Below, piece by piece: positions 42,081 to 51,823 of a stretch of 64,000 bases of DNA. The notes beneath the pieces are model-generated. The model ran no database searches and was not told where the DNA came from. It saw nothing but the letters and a program-made list of their open reading frames with translations. Position 1 is the stretch's first letter, and each line of letters opens with the position of its first letter. Both the position numbers and the translations under genes were made by a program. The DNA is from Methylocystis sp. MJC1 (lineage in GTDB: Bacteria > Pseudomonadota > Alphaproteobacteria > Rhizobiales > Beijerinckiaceae): positions 3,131,001 through 3,195,000 of the forward strand of contig NZ_CP107558.1 in the NCBI RefSeq assembly GCF_026427715.1, in the 5' to 3' direction.

Positions 42081-45000
42081 TCAGGCAATTTCCGCCTCGA
42101 TTTCTTCCAGGGTCTTGGGCTCCGTCTTCTTCCGGGTGGGAGAGTTTCCGCGCCAGCGCTCGTCCAGCGTCTGCAGCACCACGAAGAACGCCGGCACCAG
42201 AAGGACCGCGAGGACGGTGGATGAAATCATTCCGGTGAAGACGCTGGTGCCGAGCGACCGGCGAGAATTGGCGCCGGCGCCTGTCGCCAAAACGAGTGGC
42301 AGAACACCGAGAATAAAGGCGATCGACGTCATCAGGATGGGACGAAAGCGCGAGCGCGCCGCGTCGACCGCCGATTCCAGGATCGGCTTGCCGTCGTTCA
42401 GGCGCATTTCGCGCGCGACCTCGACGATCAAAATCCCGTTCTTCGCAGAAAGGGCGATCAGCAGCATCAACCCGATCTGGACATAGAGATTATTGTTGAT
42501 GCCGAGACTGGTCAGGGTCAAAGCCGGCCCGACCAGCGCCAGGGGAACGGCCACGATCACCGCTAGCGGCAGCAGCCAGCTTTCATATTGGCCCGCGAGC
42601 ACGAGATAGACCAGGAGCACGGACATGGCGAACCCCAGATAAAGCAGGTTTCCCGTGATCTTCTCCTGATAGGAGACGGCGCTCCACTCATAGCCCATAT
42701 CGCTCGACAAGGTCTTTGCTGCGATGTCCTCCATCTTATCCATCGCCTGGCCCGAACTGACGCCCGACGCGGGGCTCCCCGTGATCGTGGCGGAGGGATA
42801 GAGATTGAAGAGCGTGATCAGTGGAGGCGCCGAGGTTTGCGTCAGTTGCGCGAGCGTGCCTATCGCCACCATGTTTCCGTCCTGCCCACGAACATACATG
42901 TTCAGCAGGTCTTCCGGCTGGAGACGAAATTGCGAGTCGGCCTGCACATAGACCTGCAGGACCTGCCCGAACTTGGTGAACTGGCTGACATATGAGGAGC
43001 CGACATAAGACGTCAGCGCCGAGAAGACATCGCCGACGGAGACCTTGACCGTCTCTGCCTGAACGCGATCGACGTTCAGCCCGACATGCGGGGAATTGGC
43101 CTGGAAGGTGGTGGACGGCCGCTGCAGCCCCGCGTCGGCGCTCGAATTCTTCACCATGTTTTGCGCGGCCACGCCCAGCTTCGCATAGTCGAAGCTGCCG
43201 CCGAGCAAGTTCACCTGCATCTGGAAGCCATCGGCGTTTCCGATGCCCTGGATGGCGGGCGGCGCCACCACGACCGCCCGACCGTCCGAGACGGTCCCCA
43301 GCTTCTGTTGCACGATTCTCATGAGGGACGCTATGTCCTGGTCCTTGGCTTTTTCGCGCGCGTCCCAGTCGTCCAGCCTCAGATAGGCCACTCCGGCGTT
43401 GGCGAGCACGGCGTTGTTGTCGAGAACCGAGACGCCGGCGATGGTGATCACACTCTTTACGCCGGGCGTCGACAGCGCGCTGCTCGCCGCCTCGCTCAAA
43501 GTGTTGGCCGTGCGTTCGAGCGACGCGCCTTCGGGCAGTTGCGCCACCACGATCAAATAGCCCTGGTCCTCGGTGGGAATGAAGGCTTTCGGCAAACGCG
43601 CGATCCCCCACACAGCCAAAGCCGAGATCGCGAGACCGATCAGCACAACCGTTTTCGAACGCGCCACCAGCACGCCGACGAAACCGATGTAGATTTCTTC
43701 AAGGTAATTATAGCCAATGTTGAAGGCGCGATAAAAGGCGTTGGTCTTTTCAGTTTGCTGAGGGCGCAGCCATTGGGCGCATTGCGTGGGCTTCAAGGTC
43801 GCCGCATTGATCGCGCTGATGAGGGCTGTCGTCGCGATGACGACGGCGAATTGCGCGAGCATCTTACCCGACAGTCCCGGTAAAAAGGCGGGCGGGATGA
43901 AAACGGCCATCAGGACGAGGGTGATGCCGATAATCGGCCCGAACAGTTCCTTCATCGCCCGGATTGAGGCGTCATGGCCGGACATGCCCTGCTCGATATA
44001 TTTCGACGCGCCCTCGACAATGACGATGGCGTCGTCGACGACAATCCCGATCGCCAGCACGACGCCGAACAGGGTCGATATGTTGATGCTGTAGCCCAAC
44101 GCCGCCATGCCGGCGAAGGCGCCAATGATTGTCACCGGCACGGTCGTCGCGGGAACGAGCGTCGCGCGGAAGTTTTGCAAAAACACCAGAATGACGACAA
44201 GGACGAGGATGCCGGCCTCGTATAGCGTCGTGTAGACCTCATTTATGGAGGTCTTGACGAAATCCGTGGTGTCGAGAGGAAGGGTATATTGCAGATCCTG
44301 CGGAAAACGTCGCGCCAGCTCCGCCATTTTGTCGCGCACCTCCTGCGACACCTGCAGCGCATTGGCGTCGGGTGTCTGGAAAATGGCGATGCAGCCCGCC
44401 GGGCGATCGTTCAATTTGCATTGTTGCGAGTAGTTCTGCGAGCCGAGTTCGACCCTTCCAATATCCTTGATCCTGACGAGGCGTCCTCCCTGAACCGTGC
44501 CTTCGGACTTCACGATGATGTTCCCGAACTCCTCGGGATCGTTGAAGCGTGAGCGGATATCGACCGTGTACTGGAAATCCTGGTTTTTCGCGGCCGGCGG
44601 CATGCCAGTCTGTCCGGCCGCCACGAGCTGGCTTTGTTGATTAATGGCGGCGCTGACGTCCTGGGGCGTAAGTCCGAAGGAATAGAGCTTGCGCGGATCC
44701 ATCCAGACGCGCATGGCGTATTTGGCCGCGCCGAAGACGGTGACATTGGCGACGCCATGCAGGCGCGCCAGCTCGTTCACGAGATTGATCGTCGCGTAAT
44801 TGCTGAGGAAGGAGGCGTCGAAGGTTCCCTTCGGTGAATCCAGCGCAATGATCTGCAATATGGCGGTCGATTTTTTCTGAACGTTCACGCCCTGCGACTG
44901 CACGGCGGCAGGGAGCGCAGATAGCGCGTTGGACACCCGATTCTGGACGAGCACCTGCGCCATGTCGGGGTCCGTCCCGATCTTGAAGGTGACGATGAGC

Positions 45001-45269
45001 TGGTAGCTGCCGTCGGCCGCGCTCGTCGAGGACATATACAGCATGTTGTCGACGCCATTGACCTGCAACTCGATCGGCAGGGCGACGTTGTCGATCACCG
45101 TCTGCGGGCTTGCGCCGGGATAGCTTGCCGTGACCACCACCGTCGGCGGCACGATATTCGGATATTGGGCGACCGGCAGGCTCCGCATCGCAACGAGGCC
45201 GATCACGACGATCACGACCGCAATGACGTTTGCGAGGATGGGGTGCTCGATAAAGAATTTCGACATCAT
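42081..45269 (-). CDS. HAE1-family RND multidrug efflux pump (AcrB/MexB type)
   Basis: 1062 residues with the full RND structure: FFIEHPILANVIAVVIVVIGL at the start, helix 4 with GIVVDDAIVIVEGASKYIEQG (proton-relay Asp pair), and C-terminal helix 10-12 region with LIALSAKNGILIVEVAREM. Exports hydrophobic compounds with the adaptor encoded just upstream and an outer membrane channel downstream. Its start overlaps the adaptor stop (ATGA). Confidence 0.93.
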   Translation of the reverse strand: MMSKFFIEHPILANVIAVVIVVIGLVAMRSLPVAQYPNIVPPTVVVTASYPGASPQTVIDNVALPIELQVNGVDNMLYMSSTSAADGSYQLIVTFKIGTDPDMAQVLVQNRVSNALSALPAAVQSQGVNVQKKSTAILQIIALDSPKGTFDASFLSNYATINLVNELARLHGVANVTVFGAAKYAMRVWMDPRKLYSFGLTPQDVSAAINQQSQLVAAGQTGMPPAAKNQDFQYTVDIRSRFNDPEEFGNIIVKSEGTVQGGRLVRIKDIGRVELGSQNYSQQCKLNDRPAGCIAIFQTPDANALQVSQEVRDKMAELARRFPQDLQYTLPLDTTDFVKTSINEVYTTLYEAGILVLVVILVFLQNFRATLVPATTVPVTIIGAFAGMAALGYSINISTLFGVVLAIGIVVDDAIVIVEGASKYIEQGMSGHDASIRAMKELFGPIIGITLVLMAVFIPPAFLPGLSGKMLAQFAVVIATTALISAINAATLKPTQCAQWLRPQQTEKTNAFYRAFNIGYNYLEEIYIGFVGVLVARSKTVVLIGLAISALAVWGIARLPKAFIPTEDQGYLIVVAQLPEGASLERTANTLSEAASSALSTPGVKSVITIAGVSVLDNNAVLANAGVAYLRLDDWDAREKAKDQDIASLMRIVQQKLGTVSDGRAVVVAPPAIQGIGNADGFQMQVNLLGGSFDYAKLGVAAQNMVKNSSADAGLQRPSTTFQANSPHVGLNVDRVQAETVKVSVGDVFSALTSYVGSSYVSQFTKFGQVLQVYVQADSQFRLQPEDLLNMYVRGQDGNMVAIGTLAQLTQTSAPPLITLFNLYPSATITGSPASGVSSGQAMDKMEDIAAKTLSSDMGYEWSAVSYQEKITGNLLYLGFAMSVLLVYLVLAGQYESWLLPLAVIVAVPLALVGPALTLTSLGINNNLYVQIGLMLLIALSAKNGILIVEVAREMRLNDGKPILESAVDAARSRFRPILMTSIAFILGVLPLVLATGAGANSRRSLGTSVFTGMISSTVLAVLLVPAFFVVLQTLDERWRGNSPTRKKTEPKTLEEIEAEIA

Positions 45270-46576
45270 TGCTGACCGGCGCTCCCCTCGATTGCCGTCA
45301 GCCTGGGCGTGACCTTCGCGCCGGCCGAAATCCGCCAGAAATCCCCCACCACGATGCGGTCGTCGCTCTTGATGCCGGATAGGATGACACGAAGATTGCC
45401 ATCGAGATCGCCGAGCTGAACATAGCGTTGTTCGACGGCGTCATCCTTGTTCAGGACGTATAGAAAGCGGCCGACTTGATCCGATTGCACGGCGCGATCC
45501 GGCACGAGCAGCGCCCCCGGCAATACGCGGGCTTTCGGCAAACGAATCTGCACGAAAAAGCCGGGCAGAAGCCTGTGATTGGGGTTATCCAGCACGCCGC
45601 GCACGAACAGCGTCCCGGTCTTGGGGTCGATGCCGGGCGCGACATATTGAATTGTCCCGCGGAAGGGATAATCGTTCTGATTCTCCATGCCGACCTCGAC
45701 GGGAACCTGCATGAGTTCCGCATGGCTCGGCATGCGCTGATTCAGGTTCTTCCGAACCATGAGAAATTCTGTCTCGCTGAGGTTGGCCACGACATAGATG
45801 GGATCGAGCTGGAGGATGTCGGCAAGGACGGTGCGCTGGCCGGAGCCCCCGACCGTATTGCCCGGGTCGACGTAACGTTTGCTCATCTGGCCGTCGAAGG
45901 GGGCGCGAACCTCGGTGTAGCTGAGATTGAGCTTTGCGATGTCGACCTGCGCTCTGGCGGAGGCGAGATCGGCCTCGGTCTTCTTGGTCTGGAAATTCCA
46001 CTGATCGACGACGACCTGCGCCGCCGCGCCCTTCTTTTGCAGCGCTTCGTAACGGGCGGTCTCGATCTTCGCGTAAGCGAGCGCCGCTTCCAGCGCGCGG
46101 ACCTGGGCTTCCGCCTGTTGGAGCTGATCCTTGTATTGCTGCTGCTGAATCGTAAACAGAAGGTCGCCCTTCTTGACGATCTGGCCGTCGAGAAAGTGAA
46201 TTTTCTCCAGATATCCTTCAACGCGGGCGATGAGGTTGACCGTGTTGATCGCCGTCGCGTTGCCGGTGAGCTGCATATATTCGGTCACCTGTTGGACCTT
46301 GGGATGAACGACCGGGACCGAGGGAGCCGCCGATTGAGCGGCGGCCGCGCCCGCTGCGGGCGCCGGCTTGCTCGCAGAGCTTTGCGCCGTTTTTTCCTGT
46401 GCCGGCGTTTGGGAGCTGTCTCTTGCGCCGAACAGCTTGCTCCATGCCGATTCCGCGAGGCAGGGCTGCGTCGATCCGCAAAGGAGCGCGCCGACGACGG
46501 CCAGCGCGGCGCCAGGACGCGACGTCCCCTTTCGGGCTTTTCCCGCGCCTCGCGCCAAATGAATAATGCTCCTCAT
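45266..46576 (-). CDS. RND efflux periplasmic adaptor (AcrA/MexA type)
   Basis: 436 residues: N-terminal export signal, an Ala-rich linker, then the membrane-fusion core: VNLIARVEGYLEKIHFLDGQIVKKGDLLF (lipoyl half), long coiled helices, SYTEVRAPFDGQMSKRYVDPGN (second lipoyl half) and a beta-barrel plus membrane-proximal domain. First gene of the RND-adaptor pair; the outer membrane channel gene is encoded upstream on the same strand. Confidence 0.9.
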   Translation of the reverse strand: MRSIIHLARGAGKARKGTSRPGAALAVVGALLCGSTQPCLAESAWSKLFGARDSSQTPAQEKTAQSSASKPAPAAGAAAAQSAAPSVPVVHPKVQQVTEYMQLTGNATAINTVNLIARVEGYLEKIHFLDGQIVKKGDLLFTIQQQQYKDQLQQAEAQVRALEAALAYAKIETARYEALQKKGAAAQVVVDQWNFQTKKTEADLASARAQVDIAKLNLSYTEVRAPFDGQMSKRYVDPGNTVGGSGQRTVLADILQLDPIYVVANLSETEFLMVRKNLNQRMPSHAELMQVPVEVGMENQNDYPFRGTIQYVAPGIDPKTGTLFVRGVLDNPNHRLLPGFFVQIRLPKARVLPGALLVPDRAVQSDQVGRFLYVLNKDDAVEQRYVQLGDLDGNLRVILSGIKSDDRIVVGDFWRISAGAKVTPRLTAIEGSAGQQ

Positions 46577-46607
46577 CGCAAATCGCCCTTTGCTTTTGCC
46601 GTCGCCC

Positions 46608-48224
46608 TCACCATTCCGGCAGGCGGATTGTGGGGCCTCGGTCCTCGGGCCCAGGCAAGCCGGGATCCGGCGGCGGCGTTTCTCCCTCGGGCGAAAGCAA
46701 GTCGCCCCAATTTGTCCGGCTGCGCATCTCGCGAGCGGTGGCCTCGTTCACGAAGCCCCGGCCTTCGCGGATCTGCCAGCCGCCGCCAAGACCGCGGAAG
46801 ACGGCGACGAGCCCGGTCGCCACATTGCCGTTCGCCGCGGCTAGGTTGTTCTCCGCGGAGAGAAGATTTTCTTCCGAGGTCAGGACCGTCGTGAAATCTT
46901 GCGTTCCCTGCTCGTATTGCAGCAGCGAGACGTCGACGGCGCCGCGCGCCTCCGAGACGCTGCGCGCCAGATAGCGCGCCTGCGACCTGGACAGGGTGAA
47001 TTTGGAGATGCCGTTTTCGACTTGTTGCTGCGCCACGAGCACAGCGTTCTGATAGTCGACCAGATACTGCTGCAGAGTCGCGTCCTGGAGACGCACATTA
47101 TTGGTGATCTGGCCGTAATTGAGCAAGTTCCACCTGAACGACGGCCCGACGGTGAACATTCGACCAATGGGGTGGAACGCCTGCGCCAGATTATGTCCGC
47201 TGGCCGTCGAGGCGAGCCCGCCGAAGCCCCCGGTGATGCTGATCGCCGGATAAAGTTCCGCCTGCGCCACGCCGATCTGCGCGCTTTGCGCCGCCGCCTT
47301 CAATTCGGCGGCGCGAATATCTGGTCTTCGGCGCAGCAGATCCGCCGGAACGCCCACCACCACCTTCTCCGGGGCGGTCGGAATCTTGCCCGTGGAAGGG
47401 GCGAGCAGAGCGTTCACCTCGCCCGGCGCCATGCCAAGCAGCACCGCCAAAGCGTTTTGTCCCGTGCGCAACTGGAGCGTCAGTTGCGGAACGGTCGCCT
47501 CGGTCGTCGCAAGCACATTTTCCGCCTGGTGGACGTCGAGCATCGTGGCGGCGCCGCCCTTGTAGCGATCGCGCGCAATGCGGACCGCCTGGCGCTGACG
47601 CGTGATATTTTCGCGGGCGATGATGATTTGGCGTTCGAGGGTGCGAATGCCGATATAGGTCTGCGCGACGTCGGCGAGCAGCGTGACGAGCACGTCGTCG
47701 TAGCTCGCAATCGAGGCGAGATAAGTGGCGTCCGCGGATTCGACGCCGCGCCGGAATTTCCCCCAGAAATCGACCTCCCAAACGAGCGAAGCCGCCCAGT
47801 TGTCCGCCCAGAAATTTCCGAGCGTGGAGGAGTTGCCGCCTTGCGACGGCGTCGTCGCATTGCTCGAGCGATTGTACGACGTCGAGATGGAAACCGCTTG
47901 TTTTTGCGGAAATAATTCTCCGATCGCGACGCCCAGCTCTGCGCGCGCCTGGAGCACTTTCGTCCCCGCGCTCAGCAGCGTTAGGTTCTGGGCGTAGGCG
48001 ATATCAATAAGTCGGTTGAGGACCGGATCGTGGAATACCCGCCACCAGTCCCGATATTCCGCAGGACCGCTCTTGAGTGATTTGTTCCGCCATTCAATCC
48101 AGGCGTCGGCGATCGGCGCCTGTGGCGTGGCGAAGTCGGGGCCGACGGCGCATCCCGCCGACAGGGTCGAAAGGATGATCGCGAAACAGGCTGCGCCCTT
48201 CGTCTTCGCGCCAGCAGCTCCCAT
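46608..48224 (-). CDS. NodT-family outer membrane efflux lipoprotein
   Basis: 538 residues with a lipoprotein signal (FAIILSTLSAGC), NodT/OprM start (AVGPDFATPQAPIADAWIEW) and two OEP repeats (SLVWEVDFWGKFRRGVESA, RRPDIRAAELKAAAQSAQIGVA, LEYEQGTQDFTTVL-like LLQYEQGTQDF). Forms the TolC-type tunnel for the RND pump. The C-terminal ~40 residues, rich in Pro/Gly, are longer than usual. It comes first in a three-gene run with the adaptor and pump genes. Confidence 0.9.
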   Translation of the reverse strand: MGAAGAKTKGAACFAIILSTLSAGCAVGPDFATPQAPIADAWIEWRNKSLKSGPAEYRDWWRVFHDPVLNRLIDIAYAQNLTLLSAGTKVLQARAELGVAIGELFPQKQAVSISTSYNRSSNATTPSQGGNSSTLGNFWADNWAASLVWEVDFWGKFRRGVESADATYLASIASYDDVLVTLLADVAQTYIGIRTLERQIIIARENITRQRQAVRIARDRYKGGAATMLDVHQAENVLATTEATVPQLTLQLRTGQNALAVLLGMAPGEVNALLAPSTGKIPTAPEKVVVGVPADLLRRRPDIRAAELKAAAQSAQIGVAQAELYPAISITGGFGGLASTASGHNLAQAFHPIGRMFTVGPSFRWNLLNYGQITNNVRLQDATLQQYLVDYQNAVLVAQQQVENGISKFTLSRSQARYLARSVSEARGAVDVSLLQYEQGTQDFTTVLTSEENLLSAENNLAAANGNVATGLVAVFRGLGGGWQIREGRGFVNEATAREMRSRTNWGDLLSPEGETPPPDPGLPGPEDRGPTIRLPEW

Positions 48225-49014
48225 AAAGGCCCCAACTTATTCTCGCGCAAGGCTTTGCGGCCAGTTGACGCCAAGGGCGCAGCCTCCCGCTCCGGTCCCA
48301 AGCCAAGGATTACTTCCTTCGGCTGAGGTCTCGAGCGAGGGGCGAATCAGTCGCCGCCACGACCGAGTTCAAGTTAATATACAGTGCACCGCCCATGGCG
48401 CCATATTTCCTGAAATCGTCCACAGTTCCTTCCTGAGGGCCGCGCTGATTGCGGGCTTTTCGCTTCCAACGGATTTGCCCGCCGCTTGGACCCTGGGCCG
48501 CGCGCGCCCGCTATTATGCGGCTCGCCGCTGATCTATACGCGGCCCGCGCTTTGCTCTTCTAGCGATCCAACCTTGAGCAGGCGGATAACGCCGAACTGC
48601 CGCGCGACGGAAGGCCTGTCGAAATCAAGCGAGTCCCCTGCATCCAAAGCGACAGCGCCGCCCCGAAAACGGAAGAATGTCGAGGATCGCTACGCCGCTC
48701 CGACGCAAGGCGCGGATGCGGCAGTGATCGCCTAAAAGCTGACTTGGCAGAAGGCGCTCATGGCGCATCTTAACCGCGCGAGACGCTATCCGGCAGGCAG
48801 TGGCAGGCGTTCGACGGAAGCGAACGGGCATTTCGCTCCCGATTGTCTCGGTCACGTGCTGGCCCACAATGTCAAGCACTCGTCCAGCCTGCCGGCCTTC
48901 GATGAGGCAGGTACGCTCGCCATGATGAAGCGCTCCGACCCTGCATTACGGCAGGCGGCGGAGGACTTTGGCGTTTCCGGGGCCTTCGTTGACCGTGAGG
49001 GGAAAAGCCAAGTT
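48225..49014. other. stretch without a recognisable gene
   Basis: About 790 bp. The first 130 bp would contain the promoter of the minus-strand efflux operon. Frames such as 48760-49029 plus and 48625-48879 minus are open but lack ribosome sites, family features and codon bias I would trust. No repeat or IS end was seen. It could hold a decayed regulator gene for the efflux system. Confidence 0.35.
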
Positions 49015-49401
49015 TTACTTCTTGCTTGACGCGGTTGCGTCCGGGTTGGGCGCGGGGTCGGTTCCCTCCAAGATCATCCGGCGTCGACGCTCTAAACGAT
49101 CACGCGCTTTCTGCAACAGGTCTGGAGGAAGAGATTCCTGCGACGCGCTTATCCGGTCGCAAGCGGCAAGGGCGACCGCGCGGTCCCGTGCGGAGCCTCG
49201 CGCAAAGCAGATCTGCCAATCCGATAGAGTTTGAATGAGGCTCTCTCCGGGCTGCGCCTGGGAGACCGAAAGCTGTGCAAGAGCAGCGGGAGGCCCGATA
49301 ATGTTCGAGCATATTGCCGCGCTAGCCAGCAAGCCGAATGAAACCGCCGGCGAGGCGGCTTTTTCATTGGGAAATTTTATCAGTCGCTTCGCAATGTTCA
49401 T
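49015..49401 (-). CDS. small secreted hypothetical protein
   Basis: 128 residues with an N-terminal hydrophobic segment that looks like a signal peptide (AVSFGLLASAAICSNIIGPPAALAQ). The mature part is short and helical with two Cys (WQICFARGSARD and LAACDRIS) and a Lys/Arg-rich middle (LERRRRMILEG). Unknown family. It is downstream of and codirectional with mbnH, with about 100 bp between. Confidence 0.5.
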   Translation of the reverse strand: MNIAKRLIKFPNEKAASPAVSFGLLASAAICSNIIGPPAALAQLSVSQAQPGESLIQTLSDWQICFARGSARDRAVALAACDRISASQESLPPDLLQKARDRLERRRRMILEGTDPAPNPDATASSKK

Positions 49402-49497
49402 AGGGGCATGCTCAATTCCTTCAACAGCAACGCCCCCTGTCGCGTTGCTTTGGTGGAGGTAGGCGACGCCTCGATCAACGAGGCGTGCGCCCTGTTG

Positions 49498-50652
49498 CTA
49501 ATTCGACGCCGCCGCCTTTTTCCATGGATCCGAGAATCTCGCGGAGGTGAGAAGCGTGTCATCTGTGAGGGTTTTCAGAAATGCCACGAGATCGGCCTTT
49601 TCCTGTGGCGTCAGATCGATCTTGACGATCAGGCCACTTTTGAGCGGGCTGGCTTGTCCCTCGCCAGCGTTGCGCCCCTTCTCGATCTTGCGGCCCCCCT
49701 GCGAATAGATTTCGATGACGTCTTCCAATGTCGCGACGGTCCCGTCATGCATGTAAGGGCCCGTCAAAGCGATATTCCGCAGACTGGGCGCGCGAAACTT
49801 GCCCATGTCGTCAGGATCGGCGGTTATGTCGAAGAGACCTCGGTTCGGATCGGGATAGCCGCCCTTGCCGTCGATGTTGTAAAGCCCGGTGTTGTGGAAC
49901 GGCGTCTCAGCCTCGCGTGTCTTCACGTGAACAAACTGATCATTGAAATTCACGCTGCCGTGGCAGTGGTGGCACTCCGCCTTCTCGCCAAAATAGAGAT
50001 CATGCCCCCGTTGCTCGGCCTCGCCCAACTTGAGCTTGCCTTGCAGATATTGATCGTAACGGCTGTTGAACGACACGACTCCGCGTTCGAATGCGGAAAT
50101 CGCCTTGACGATGGTCTCCAAAGTGATCGGATCGGCCTTTTCGGGAAACGCCTCCTTGAACCATTTCCGATAATCCGAATCGGCGCGAAAACGAGCAAGG
50201 ATCTCATCCTTATTCGCGTCATTCACGCCCATTTCGATCGGCCGCTCGCCCAACAACGGGTTCGTCATCTGCCGCTCGAGCGTCACCAGCGCCGGATTGG
50301 CCCAGGTCAGCGTGCCATGCCAGCCGGAGTTCACAATCGAGGGAGCGTTTCGTGGCGTGTTCTCGCCGGTTGAGCCGACACTGAGCGCTCGCCCGTCAGT
50401 GAAGGCGCGCTCCTGCAGATGGCAGGAGCTGCATGAAATTGTTCCGTTCCCAGACAAGCGCTTGTCGTAGAACAGGCGCCTGCCGAGCTGGAACTTCTCC
50501 TCCGACATCGGATTGTCGGCCGGGACACGCGGCGGCGGAACATAATTGGGCAGTTCCCATTGCCAGCCGGATTGTTTGGCGGGCTCGGCCGCCGCGGGCG
50601 ACGCCGCGGCGAGACTCAACACGGCAATCGCGAAAAGCGGCCCGCGCCTCAT
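49498..50652 (-). CDS. mbnH: di-haem cytochrome c peroxidase family protein, MbnH-like
   Basis: 384 residues: signal peptide (FAIAVLSLAAASPAAA), two haem c motifs (SCSSCH and CHHCH), the LGRRLFYDKRLSGN entry and the FRAPSLRNIALTGPYMHDG block of the bacterial CCP/MauG family. Immediately coupled (ATGA) to an MbnP-like gene, which marks it as MbnH; that enzyme oxidises a Trp of MbnP to kynurenine in the methanobactin-associated system. Start at the ATG with AGGGGG site. Confidence 0.85.
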   Translation of the reverse strand: MRRGPLFAIAVLSLAAASPAAAEPAKQSGWQWELPNYVPPPRVPADNPMSEEKFQLGRRLFYDKRLSGNGTISCSSCHLQERAFTDGRALSVGSTGENTPRNAPSIVNSGWHGTLTWANPALVTLERQMTNPLLGERPIEMGVNDANKDEILARFRADSDYRKWFKEAFPEKADPITLETIVKAISAFERGVVSFNSRYDQYLQGKLKLGEAEQRGHDLYFGEKAECHHCHGSVNFNDQFVHVKTREAETPFHNTGLYNIDGKGGYPDPNRGLFDITADPDDMGKFRAPSLRNIALTGPYMHDGTVATLEDVIEIYSQGGRKIEKGRNAGEGQASPLKSGLIVKIDLTPQEKADLVAFLKTLTDDTLLTSARFSDPWKKAAASN

Positions 50653-51611
50653 TGCTTGCCCCCTGCCACCTTCGCCGGGCCGCTCTTGAAGACCGGGGAA
50701 ACGCCTGGCTTCGTTTGTTTGCCGGCCTCGCCCGTCCCTTCGGCGCCCGTGAGATTGAGGCCGAGCGCGGCGAAAATCGCGGGGCATTCCGGATCATCGA
50801 GCCCGCTCATGCAGCCGACCGCACCACCCTTATCGACGAGAAGATCGCTGCTTTCGAAGAGTCGAGCGAGGTCGAACTCGACGCGCTGCGTTTTCGGGTC
50901 GAAATGGTCGAAGGCCACAGTGAAACGATTCTCGTGCGCACAGGAAACGATTTCGCCCGTGGCCGGATTCCCCTTGCAACCAGTCGAGCCGAGATGGACC
51001 GTCCAAGTCCTGGTCTTGGAACCGTCTGCTTTGATAATGGGAGACGGCGTATCGACTTCGAATACGAGGAATCGGCGCCCAGCCTGCCAATTCCACGCCA
51101 TGCCGGCGATATCGAGAGGCGGCGGCGCAGTCTCGACGTTGGAATGGTTGATGGAGACGGGCTTGCCGTCGACGATCGTCTCCACAGGCGCGCCGACGGA
51201 GAATTCCAGCCCGACATAGGCGTGACGTGGCGCGGTTCCGGAGATCCTTGCATTCTTAGCCGGATTGCTCTCCGTGCAGGGTGCGTTGCCGCCGCGCGCG
51301 TCTTTGAAATCGAGCAGGGCGACATCGCCGTACTGCCATTCATTTTGCGTCAGAGCGACGGGCGTGCGTGTGCCCTTGGCGTCAATGAGCTTGACGCCAT
51401 AAACATAAAAGCGCGCCTCACGGAGCTTGGCCTGCAGATGGCCGCCGCCGAGATTGGCAAGCGGCGCCCCACAGCCGACTTCCTTCCCGTCCGCCATCAA
51501 TCCGAAGGTGATGGCGACGGGCAGATCTTTCGCTGCGGCCCCTTCGACGCCGCCGAGCGCCGCGAGAGTGAATAGCAACCAAAATATCGCCCTTTGAATT
51601 AATCTCAGCAT
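50649..51611 (-). CDS. mbnP: MbnP-like copper-binding protein
   Basis: About 320 residues with signal peptide (AIFWLLFTLAALGGVEGAAA). The mature chain has the MbnP/metallo-mystery-pair pattern: VAITFGLMADGKEVGC, LREARFYVYGVKLIDAKG, the paired Cys in GSTGCKGNP and VSCAHENRF, and GMAWNWQAGRRFLVFEV with candidate Trp for kynurenine formation. MbnP from Methylosinus binds copper in the periplasm. The C-terminal tail is Gly/Lys-rich. Upstream 210 bp lie between it and the sigma factor gene. Confidence 0.85.
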   Translation of the reverse strand: MLRLIQRAIFWLLFTLAALGGVEGAAAKDLPVAITFGLMADGKEVGCGAPLANLGGGHLQAKLREARFYVYGVKLIDAKGTRTPVALTQNEWQYGDVALLDFKDARGGNAPCTESNPAKNARISGTAPRHAYVGLEFSVGAPVETIVDGKPVSINHSNVETAPPPLDIAGMAWNWQAGRRFLVFEVDTPSPIIKADGSKTRTWTVHLGSTGCKGNPATGEIVSCAHENRFTVAFDHFDPKTQRVEFDLARLFESSDLLVDKGGAVGCMSGLDDPECPAIFAALGLNLTGAEGTGEAGKQTKPGVSPVFKSGPAKVAGGKQ

Positions 51612-51823
51612 CGCTTCGATCCTCGTTCGCAGACCGGAAACAGTCACCGCGCGGTTGATCTTTTTTATGCGTAACAGACGAGATACCGGACGCTGAACCT
51701 CCATCAGGCCCCCCTGGATGCCCATCATCGACGGCGTGAGTTATAGTTTGCTCCAACCTCCTAGGACGTATCAGATCGAGAAAAGGGAACCTCGCCGGAG
51801 AAATTTTTTCTTATGCGGAGGTT

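Noticed and set aside
45476..46894. 472-codon plus-strand frame across the efflux adaptor and OMF genes
   Set aside because: Spans two clear genes on the other strand and has shadow-like composition.
48760..49029. 89-codon plus-strand frame
   Set aside because: Open and not obviously antisense, but no ribosome site, domain or neighbour logic to support it.
51612..51823. Possible mbnA-like methanobactin precursor between sigma factor and mbnP
   Set aside because: No short frame with the leader and paired Cys core was found on either strand here or in 52376-53125.
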